This document shows positions 1-4,623 of a DNA stretch of 5,956 bases, one piece after another. The notes beneath the pieces are model-generated. The model was not told where the DNA came from and made no database searches. It worked only from the letters and a program-made list of their open reading frames with translations. Every line of letters starts with the position of its first letter. Positions within the stretch are counted from its first letter, which is position 1. Source of the DNA: an uncultured Clostridia bacterium. Its GTDB lineage: Bacteria; Bacillota_A; Clostridia; Christensenellales; Aristaeellaceae. A program made the position numbers and the translations under genes. The stretch covers positions 1 through 5,956 of the forward strand of contig CAMJTZ010000121.1 in assembly GCA_946408865.1 (NCBI GenBank), given 5' to 3'.

Positions 1-388
1 GTTCATGGATCCTCCGGTCATAGACAGGAAAAAGACAGGTTCCTTCTGTCCGTGCCTCTATGAGTTTCCGGCAGAGTTTTTCCACATCGTAAGTTTCCGG
101 AGCGCCTTTGATCTCAGCTCCGTAAACCGCTCCCTCCGGTCTTTCTATGACCATATGGGCCAATGTTTCATTTCTGTAATGAAAGCCATCGATGGAAATG
201 CTTTGCAGCAGACCATCCGAGCGTACTTCCATCAGCTTTCCCAGTGTGCTCTTCCCGGCTCCGCTGGGCCCCAGAATCACAATGAACTGCCCTTCTTCAA
301 GGGACAGATTCACGTGGTCCAGTGCCCGCTGTTCATGTTCACCGTTACGGTATACCCGGGAAACATTCTCAAATTCCACAATGGCCAT
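1..388 (-). CDS. Chimeric P-loop protein: ABC ATPase N-terminus joined to a nucleoside/pantothenate-type kinase (partial, 3' end off window)
   Basis: The frame is open from ATG 388 to the window edge (129 codons, no stop). Residues 1-48 are ABC-ATPase-like: an opening beta strand (IVEFENVSRVY), an A-loop tyrosine at Y13, the RALDHVNLSLEEGQF stretch, and Walker A GPSGAGKST at residues 40-48. An ABC protein should continue into a GGMD...SG region and a Q-loop. Instead the frame continues with features of the P-loop nucleoside/nucleotide kinase family: SIDGFHY near 65-71, KGAPETYD at 94-101 and PVYDRRIHE at 121-129. The kinase part lacks the longer N-terminal region its relatives have before the P-loop. 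The start has AGAGG about nine bases upstream and a good promoter. What is seen is one uninterrupted chimeric frame. What is inferred is a recombination at the shared Walker A sequence, or a misassembly there. Whether the product is active cannot be told, because the C-terminus is missing. Confidence 0.8.
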   Translation of the reverse strand, partial: MAIVEFENVSRVYRNGEHEQRALDHVNLSLEEGQFIVILGPSGAGKSTLGKLMEVRSDGLLQSISIDGFHYRNETLAHMVIERPEGAVYGAEIKGAPETYDVEKLCRKLIEARTEGTCLFPVYDRRIHE

Positions 389-419
389 GGTCCGTAACCT
401 CTTTTCCGTTTCAGTCGTA

Positions 420-435
420 GTTAGCTATAACTAAC
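420..435. promoter_or_regulatory. Near-palindrome at the transcription start; candidate MarR-type operator
   Basis: GTTAGCTATAACTAAC has matching GTTAG/CTAAC arms and is symmetric at 14 of 16 positions. It sits where transcription from the promoter at 442-470 should begin. TTAGTTA/TAACTAA-type sites are known for MarR-family repressors that control ABC exporters. Assigning this site to MarR is inference. Confidence 0.45.
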
Positions 436-441
436 GCACAT

Positions 442-470
442 AAATTACTACAACTGGTTTATTTTGTCAA
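442..470 (-). promoter_or_regulatory. Sigma-A type promoter of the chimeric ABC/kinase gene
   Basis: On the minus strand, TTGACA (470-465) is followed after exactly 17 bases by TAATTT (447-442). The expected transcription start is near 435, giving a leader of about 47 bases before the ATG at 388. A perfect palindrome overlaps the -35 box and a near-palindrome covers the expected start point, so repression is likely. Confidence 0.65.
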
Positions 471-482
471 ATGAGATTTGAC
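466..482. promoter_or_regulatory. Perfect 7-bp inverted repeat overlapping a -35 box; candidate operator
   Basis: GTCAAATGAGATTTGAC is a perfect inverted repeat with 7-bp arms and a 3-bp centre. One arm contains the TTGACA -35 hexamer of the leftward promoter. It lies downstream of the M20 gene's stop, but no T-run follows on either strand, so an operator fits better than a terminator. The regulator is not in the window. Confidence 0.45.
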
Positions 483-511
483 CATTGTGTTATTCTGTAT
501 TTACTGCTTGT

Positions 512-1972
512 TCATTCCCCAGATGGCGATGCGGTCCCGTTCGCCGCGATCAGGTTTTTGTAAAAATCCACCGCTCCGGGCAGACAGTTGTATTCTATAT
601 TCTCGTTCATCCCGTGCATGCCCTTCATCTGCTCCGGCCCGTAGATCACCGGCGCAAAGCGCACCACGTGCTCCGCGATCTCCTCGTAGAACCGGGCGTC
701 CGTCGCTCCCGTCATCACGTAGGGGCAGGTTTCCAGCCCCGGGAACGTCTTCCCGATCACCTGCCGCACCAGCGAAAAACCTTCTCCCTGGATATCCACG
801 CTCCGGGAGGCGTCCACCGGGTGGAACACTTCCATCTCCAGCCCGTGCTTCTTCGCGATCTTCCGGGTCTTCTTCAGGCTCTTCTCCATCCCCTCGTGGG
901 GGATGAAGCGCATGTTGGCCCCCAGCGTTGCCTCCTGCGGCAGCACGTTGTAGGCGTCCGACCCGGACAGCCGGGTAAAGGCGATCGTCGTCTGCAGCAT
1001 CGCCCCGGCCTGCGCGCTGATCGCCGGCAGCACCCGGATCAGCAGCGGCCGGAACAGCCACATGTTGCCGAACAGCAGCCGCATATAGAACGGCGCGTAG
1101 GGCGCAAGCTGCTCGAACAGCGCCTGCACCTCCGGCAGCATTTTTCTTTTGAACACCTTTTTATGCTCAAATGTCCATACGAAATCCGCGATCCGGGCCA
1201 CCGGCGTATGCTTGCCCGGCGCGCTGGCGTGTCCCCCCGCGGAGCGGGCGGTAAAACGGATGTCCGCCTTTCCCTTCTCGAAAACGCCCGCCATGGCGAA
1301 ATTGCCTTTGATGCCGCCCACGGGATCCCGGATGATTCCCCCGCCTTCATCACATACGAGGAAGGGGCGCACGCCCCTGCGTTTCAGCTCCGCGACCAGC
1401 TTCGGGCATCCGTCCCCGGACCATTCCTCCGTGCAGGAGGAGGAGAGATAAACATCGTTCTCCGGCTCGTATCCTTCCCGCAGCAGCTCCTCCGCCGCCT
1501 GCAGGAACGCCATCACGCTGCATTTCGTGTCCGACGCGCCGCGGCCCCAGACCTTGCCCTCCGCGATGTCCCCGGAGAAGGGAGCATGTTCCCATTCGCC
1601 CTCCGCCGGCACCACGTCCTGGTGGCTCATCAGCACCAGCGGCCGCCGGCTGTCCCTGCCCTTCCAGTAGAACAGCAGGTTCCCGTCGATCTCGGTCTTC
1701 TCCAGTTTCGCGTGCACCAGCGGAAACAGCTCCTCCAGCAGCGCGTGAAACTGCAGAAATTTCTCCCGCTGGTCGGTCTCCGGAACGCTGACTGTCTCGC
1801 ACGCCACCATCCGGCTCAGCTTTTCCGCGTATTCCTTCGCCCGCTCGTCCGCGGGCGGCGCTTCGTAAACCGCCTTTTTCACCGGCATCCGCAGCGTCCG
1901 GACCAGCGCGGCCGCCAGCAGCGCAGTCACCGCCGCGGCCAGGCAGATCATCACAATCCAGAAAGTGCTCAT
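512..1972 (-). CDS. Membrane-anchored M20 family metallopeptidase (PM20D1/CPS1-like)
   Basis: This 486-residue protein is a di-metal amide or peptide hydrolase of the M20 family. Expected zinc and catalytic residues are all visible: H117 and D119 in SHQDVVP, D148 in GRGASDTK, the E182/E183 pair in CTEEWSGDG, D208 in VCDEGGG, and H453 in KGMHGMNENIEYN. The dimerisation-domain signature GGHASAPGKHTP lies at 247-257. The spacing and wording resemble PM20D1 and yeast carboxypeptidase S, which act on N-acyl amino acids or dipeptides. Residues 4-25 form one hydrophobic segment followed by R25, R28, K32 and K33, so the enzyme is probably anchored with its catalytic domain in the cytoplasm. The start ATG at 1972 overlaps the stop of the upstream membrane gene (ATGA), with AAGGA nine bases upstream. 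It is last in its operon. The exact substrate cannot be read from sequence. Confidence 0.92.
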   Translation of the reverse strand: MSTFWIVMICLAAAVTALLAAALVRTLRMPVKKAVYEAPPADERAKEYAEKLSRMVACETVSVPETDQREKFLQFHALLEELFPLVHAKLEKTEIDGNLLFYWKGRDSRRPLVLMSHQDVVPAEGEWEHAPFSGDIAEGKVWGRGASDTKCSVMAFLQAAEELLREGYEPENDVYLSSSCTEEWSGDGCPKLVAELKRRGVRPFLVCDEGGGIIRDPVGGIKGNFAMAGVFEKGKADIRFTARSAGGHASAPGKHTPVARIADFVWTFEHKKVFKRKMLPEVQALFEQLAPYAPFYMRLLFGNMWLFRPLLIRVLPAISAQAGAMLQTTIAFTRLSGSDAYNVLPQEATLGANMRFIPHEGMEKSLKKTRKIAKKHGLEMEVFHPVDASRSVDIQGEGFSLVRQVIGKTFPGLETCPYVMTGATDARFYEEIAEHVVRFAPVIYGPEQMKGMHGMNENIEYNCLPGAVDFYKNLIAANGTASPSGE

Positions 1973-2646
1973 TGCTTTTTGTCCTTCCGGTATTTCAGCC
2001 ACGCCAGCAGAATGGCCAGCGCGCCGCTGGGAATAATCAGGATGCTGGTCTGGCTCTGCAGCGACGGCACCAGGATGAACAGCGCGCTCATCATCAGCAG
2101 CGGCCACACCGCCAGGCCCAGGTTCTTCCGGTAGTATTTGTACGCCATCGCGCCGAAGAGCGCCGGCACCACGTTGTCAAACGCCGGGGTCAGCACGGGA
2201 TTCTCAAGCACCGGCTTGAGGGGCTGCAGCAGAAGCACGCCTGCCGCCAGCACCAGGATGGTTACCAGGGAGGAAACCGCGATAGACAGCGTGGAGACGA
2301 TCTCGTTCTCCTTCGTTCCCGCCTTCACCCCGGCCAGGTCCCGGGCGTTCACCGCGCAGGGAATCTTCATGTTGATCAGGTTCCCCGTAATAAAGGCCAG
2401 GTAGCTTCCGCCGGAGCCGAGCATCGGCGTGTAGACCAGGAACTCCACCACCGAGGAAACCGTCCACACCAGGCCGACGGCCAGGAACCCCTTCCCCGCC
2501 GCCTGCAGGTCCGGCATCGCGCCGAGATACGCGCCGATCGCGAAGGGCGCGCCGATCAGCATCGCCAGCGTGATCAGGGATACGATCCGCCCCAGAACGT
2601 GCGTTCCTTTTTCGTATTTCGTGAGGATCTCATTCTTGTTTTCCAT
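1969..2646 (-). CDS. Multi-spanning membrane protein, probable partner of the DUF5058 protein
   Basis: This is a 225-residue integral membrane protein that I cannot assign to a named family. Hydrophobic segments lie near residues 20-42, 51-73, 118-141, 157-168 (weak), 175-194 and 200-217. The N-terminus (MENKNEILTKYEKG) and the C-terminus (LKYRKDKKQ) are both charged, the latter strongly basic and so probably cytoplasmic. A glycine-rich stretch between segments, from PMLGSGG at 74-80 to TGNLINMKIP at 87-96, could form a re-entrant loop of the kind found in transporters. ATG 2646 is preceded by AGGGGG at a spacing of eight. The gene begins 13 bases after the DUF5058 stop and overlaps the M20 gene by 4 bases, so the three are almost certainly co-transcribed. 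A transport role is inferred from topology and neighbours only. Confidence 0.88.
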   Translation of the reverse strand: MENKNEILTKYEKGTHVLGRIVSLITLAMLIGAPFAIGAYLGAMPDLQAAGKGFLAVGLVWTVSSVVEFLVYTPMLGSGGSYLAFITGNLINMKIPCAVNARDLAGVKAGTKENEIVSTLSIAVSSLVTILVLAAGVLLLQPLKPVLENPVLTPAFDNVVPALFGAMAYKYYRKNLGLAVWPLLMMSALFILVPSLQSQTSILIIPSGALAILLAWLKYRKDKKQ

Positions 2647-2659
2647 TCTTCACGCCCCC

Positions 2660-3412
2660 TTACAGAATCTGCGCCAGCAGCACGGCTCCGGCCATGCCCG
2701 TCAGCATGGACAGCGCCAGGGAGACGTCCTCCAGCCAGTGCAGTTTTTTCTTCTCCGCGATCCGGGTGATCAGCGCCATCGCCAGCGCGGCGATCACCGC
2801 CGTCAGCAGCGGAATCAGGCTTCCGCTGAAGTTGAATACCTTCCCGTTCGAAATCCACTGTCCGAGATAGGAACCGATATACGCGCTGACCAGGCCGACG
2901 AACATGGCGGTCATCGCCGAATCCCCGAAGGAGGCTGCGCCGTCCTTCCCCGCTTTCGGGGCGGAAAGGCGTTTCGTGTACTTTTTGTTCAGGAACAGGT
3001 TCAGAATCATGCCCCACATGATGCACACGGACATCAGCAGCGCGATCGTGGAAAATGCGGGCGCCGTCATCTGGCTGGCGGAAAGGCTGATCCCAACCTG
3101 CTCCGCCGCGCCCTGGGCAACCTGCGTCTCATAGTGCAGCGCGCCGATCACGCTCAGCCGCAGCCACGGCCAGGGAATCCCCAGCGCGCCGGACAGCGCG
3201 ATCACGCCCAGCAGAATCCCTACCGCGGGCAGCACGGAAAACGACGCGGAAGACGTCACCACGCGCTTCAGCACCGCCGTATCCATTCCGATCGCCTTGC
3301 CCGCTTTCCACGCGCGCACCGCGAACACGACGCATACCGCCGCGACGAAGAGCACGATTCCCCCGCAGATCAGATACATCACCGGGGAAGAAAGCTGATT
3401 GATCACCGACAT
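2660..3412 (-). CDS. DUF5058 family multi-spanning membrane protein (putative transporter component)
   Basis: This 250-residue polytopic membrane protein has hydrophobic segments near 10-33, 55-79, 117-140, 164-186, 196-217 and 230-250. I recognise the layout and the motif around residues 58-94 (SFSVLPAVGILLG, then GIPWPWLRLSVIG and HYE) as DUF5058, a family of unknown function in Bacillota. A basic cytoplasmic loop (KKYTKRLSAPKAGK) lies at 143-156. The start is ATG 3412, because GGAGGTG (3421-3427) lies eight bases upstream. The GTG at 3421 overlaps that ribosome binding site, and the TTG at 3418 is too close to it. The partner gene follows after 13 bases, then an M20 hydrolase, which suggests the pair imports, or otherwise moves, the hydrolase's substrate. 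That role is inference. Confidence 0.88.
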   Translation of the reverse strand: MSVINQLSSPVMYLICGGIVLFVAAVCVVFAVRAWKAGKAIGMDTAVLKRVVTSSASFSVLPAVGILLGVIALSGALGIPWPWLRLSVIGALHYETQVAQGAAEQVGISLSASQMTAPAFSTIALLMSVCIMWGMILNLFLNKKYTKRLSAPKAGKDGAASFGDSAMTAMFVGLVSAYIGSYLGQWISNGKVFNFSGSLIPLLTAVIAALAMALITRIAEKKKLHWLEDVSLALSMLTGMAGAVLLAQIL

Positions 3413-3498
3413 ACCCAACACACCTCCGGCTGATTTTCATTCGATATTTTCCCAGGCATTTTCTATATTGACGGGATATTTTTCCCTCCGGGACCTGT
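3413..3498 (-). other. Short gap inside the operon with a spaced direct repeat
   Basis: This 86-bp gap holds GATATTTTCCC (3443-3453) and GATATTTTTCCC (3475-3486), written on the plus strand. The two starts are 32 bp apart, close to three helical turns. I see no convincing terminator or internal promoter here, so read-through from the small gene into DUF5058 is expected. The repeat might be a regulator's binding site or chance in an A/T-rich stretch. Confidence 0.3.
3421..3427 (-). promoter_or_regulatory. Shine-Dalgarno site that fixes the DUF5058 start
   Basis: GGAGGTG on the minus strand is eight bases from ATG 3412. The in-frame GTG further upstream (3421-3419) lies inside the site itself, so it cannot be the start. 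Confidence 0.8.
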
Positions 3499-3768
3499 TT
3501 ATGCTTTCATAAATGCGGCCACGCATTCGCCGATCACTTTATCGGTTTCCTCCTGCGGGCATCCGAACTGCTGCATCGGCGACCGCATAACCTTAAGGGC
3601 GGTTTCCTTCACGGCGCTTTCCTCGCTCCAGACCGCGTCGTCATATTTCTTCAGTTCCTCGTCCAGCATCGTCAGAAAAAGGGGCATCCGGAACAGCTTG
3701 ACGTACTGGATCATCTGCGGGTTTTCAGCCACCGCTTCGAGAAACTCTTTTCTTCCCTTCATACGCAT
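3499..3768 (-). CDS. Small unrecognised protein, first gene of the DUF5058/M20 operon
   Basis: I do not recognise this 89-residue protein. It appears alpha-helical and soluble: a basic N-terminus (MRMKGRKEF), a short hydrophobic patch with charged flanks (FRMPLFLTMLDEELKKYDD, residues 26-44) that is too short for a membrane span, an acidic middle, and a C-terminal helix (TDKVIGECVAAFMKA). No DNA-binding helix-turn-helix or metal motif is evident. ATG 3768 has GGGAG four bases upstream; the second ATG (3762) has the same site at ten bases, so either could be used. A good promoter lies about 45 bases upstream. The DUF5058 gene starts 86 bases after its stop with no terminator between, so it probably heads that operon. 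It could be an accessory or regulatory subunit, but nothing in the sequence proves a function. Confidence 0.65.
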   Translation of the reverse strand: MRMKGRKEFLEAVAENPQMIQYVKLFRMPLFLTMLDEELKKYDDAVWSEESAVKETALKVMRSPMQQFGCPQEETDKVIGECVAAFMKA

Positions 3769-3813
3769 CTTTCTCCCAGCCTTCCTGATTTTTCTTTCTT
3801 TCAGGGCAGTCAG

Positions 3814-3843
3814 ATTTTATCGTGAAAACCGCGTCCCTGTCAA
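3814..3843 (-). promoter_or_regulatory. Sigma-A type promoter of the small gene/DUF5058/M20 operon
   Basis: On the minus strand TTGACA (3843-3838) is followed after 18 bases by TAAAAT (3819-3814). The expected start near 3807 gives a leader of about 40 bases before ATG 3768. No other comparable promoter is seen before the downstream genes. Confidence 0.65.
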
Positions 3844-3870
3844 TTGTTCTTCCCGCCCGGAAACGTGAAA

Positions 3871-3899
3871 TTGAAAAGAACTCCGGAATCGGGTATACT
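3871..3899 (+). promoter_or_regulatory. Plus-strand promoter of a short terminated transcript
   Basis: TTGAAA (3871-3876), exactly 17 bases, then TATACT (3894-3899). Transcription should begin near 3906 and runs into the hairpin terminator at 3939-3975. No credible coding region lies between. Confidence 0.6.
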
Positions 3900-3905
3900 C
3901 CTTCC

Positions 3906-3975
3906 GGAAAGAAAAAATGACGCCTGAAAGGAGTCTGCAAAAACCCTGCCGGCTGGATGGGCCGGCAGGGTTTTT
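3906..3975 (+). ncRNA. Putative small RNA of about 70 nt, or an attenuated leader
   Basis: The transcript is bounded by a good promoter upstream (3871-3899) and a strong intrinsic terminator downstream. A first small stem-loop is possible at 3919-3935: GACGCCT and AGGAGTC arms with one mismatch and a GAA loop. The second stem-loop is the terminator. The purine-rich stretch GGAAAGAAAAAA precedes the first stem and could be a single-stranded pairing or translation-initiation region. I recognise no known RNA family. Because a separate promoter (4000-4028) drives the toxin-antitoxin genes, a free-standing RNA is more likely than a leader. The 5' end is estimated from the -10 box. Confidence 0.45.
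3939..3975. terminator. Strong bidirectional intrinsic terminator
   Basis: Left arm AAAAACCCTGCCGGC (3939-3953) and right arm GCCGGCAGGGTTTTT (3961-3975) are perfectly complementary, with a 7-base loop. The ten G/C-rich inner base pairs are followed by five Ts in either direction. On the plus strand it ends the short transcript begun near 3906. On the minus strand it could stop read-through from the amidohydrolase gene, which has no other visible terminator, before the peptidase operon begins. Confidence 0.88.
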
Positions 3976-3999
3976 GATGGTTTCCGGTTAAATTTACCG

Positions 4000-4028
4000 T
4001 TGAATCTGGTGGTATATTCAGGTATAAT
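4000..4028 (+). promoter_or_regulatory. Promoter of the toxin-antitoxin operon
   Basis: TTGAAT (4000-4005), exactly 17 bases, then a consensus TATAAT (4023-4028). The start is expected near 4035, leaving a leader of only about 16 bases that consists mostly of the G-rich ribosome binding site. Possible operator elements overlap it: TGAAT/ATTCA inverted (4001-4005 and 4016-4020) and a GGTATA direct repeat with a 10-bp period (4011 and 4021), as expected for an autoregulated antitoxin. Confidence 0.75.
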
Positions 4029-4050
4029 TTTGAGGGGAGGGGTGTGTATT

Positions 4051-4296
4051 ATGACAAATATTGTTCCGATTTCAGATCTGAAGAATTACTCTGAAGTTCT
4101 CAGCTGCTGTGATGACGGCTCTGTTGTTTATCTGACAAAAAACGGCCGCGGGAAATATGTCGTTCAGTCGATGCTTGAATATGAGAAAATGAAAGCAGCC
4201 GTTCAGCTTCTTGCAGATCTTTCCAAAGGGATCGAATCTCTGCGCACAGAAGGCGGCCTGACGATTGAAGAAGCCTTTGAAGGTCTGGAGGAATAA
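4051..4296 (+). CDS. Phd/YefM-like antitoxin of a type II toxin-antitoxin pair
   Basis: This 81-residue protein has the Phd/YefM layout. The N-terminal half (NIVPISDLKNYSEVL at 3-17, VVYLTKNGRGKYVV at 25-38, then MLEYEKMK) resembles the fold that dimerises and binds operator DNA. The C-terminal tail (ESLRTEGGLTIEEAFEGLEE) is acidic and should wrap the toxin when bound. The start is ATG 4051: AGGGG lies eight bases upstream, and the consensus promoter ends at 4028, which excludes the longer frame from the TTG near 4000. The toxin gene follows after three bases, with its ribosome binding site inside the last codons here, so translation is coupled. The gene is richer in A/T than its neighbours, suggesting horizontal acquisition. 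By family precedent the protein should neutralise the toxin and repress its own promoter. Confidence 0.88.
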   Translation: MTNIVPISDLKNYSEVLSCCDDGSVVYLTKNGRGKYVVQSMLEYEKMKAAVQLLADLSKGIESLRTEGGLTIEEAFEGLEE

Positions 4297-4299
4297 GCC

Positions 4300-4617
4300 A
4301 TGTTCCGGGTGATCGTTTCAAAGGAAGCGCAAAGAGACCTGGTGAATATCCGGAATTATATCCGGGATGAGCTTTGCAATCCGGACGCCGCCGGCAGGAT
4401 CATCCGCGCGCTGCGTGCAGCAGTGCAGGACCTCCGGAATTTTCCCAACCGCGGAAGGCCGCTGGATGCAATGATTTCAATTCACACGGAATACCGTTAT
4501 CTTCCCTGTGAAAACTACTGTGTTTTCTATCTTGTAATTGAAAATGAAGTCTTTGTTATCCGTATCCTTCATCAGAAGCAGGATACGCTGAAAGCGTTGT
4601 TTATGGACCGGGAATAA
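4300..4617 (+). CDS. RelE/ParE family toxin
   Basis: This 105-residue protein has the length and order of elements of the RelE/ParE superfamily. It shows an opening strand and helix (RVIVSKEAQRDLVNIRNYIRDE, in two parts within residues 3-24), a second helix (RIIRALRAAVQDL, 33-45), the FPNRGRPL turn (48-55), and the closing strands YRYLPCENYCVFYLV and VFVIRILHQKQD (84-95), where the family usually shows an ILHxxRD-type ending. RelE members cut mRNA at the ribosome and ParE members poison gyrase; the sequence does not decide which, although the compact length and the RILHQKQD ending lean to the ParE/RelE mixed group. ATG 4300 has GGAGG (4287-4291) eight bases upstream. The frame is intact, so the toxin may be active. 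Its 3' end lies six bases from the convergent amidohydrolase. Confidence 0.88.
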   Translation: MFRVIVSKEAQRDLVNIRNYIRDELCNPDAAGRIIRALRAAVQDLRNFPNRGRPLDAMISIHTEYRYLPCENYCVFYLVIENEVFVIRILHQKQDTLKALFMDRE

Positions 4618-4623
4618 AGATTA

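Noticed and set aside
5..434. Plus-strand open frames opposite the left-edge gene
   Set aside because: They are antisense to the frame with Walker A and kinase motifs, show no domain, and their products have no plausible start signals.
466..482. The perfect palindrome taken as a terminator of the M20 operon
   Set aside because: The stem is A/T-rich and no T-run follows on either strand. Its overlap with the -35 box makes an operator more likely.
485..2134. A 549-codon open frame on the plus strand opposite the M20 gene
   Set aside because: Its product is rich in Arg, His, Gln and Pro with no domain, which is typical of the antisense of a G/C-biased gene. The minus strand carries full M20 catalytic motifs and ribosome binding sites.
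2570..3433. A 287-codon plus-strand frame opposite DUF5058
   Set aside because: It is very rich in His, Arg and Gln with no recognisable domain, and is explained by the codon bias of the real minus-strand membrane gene.
3917..3991. A 24-codon plus-strand frame beginning inside the short transcript (possible leader peptide)
   Set aside because: It reads straight through the terminator hairpin and past the expected RNA 3' end, has no run of regulatory codons, and only a weak ribosome site.
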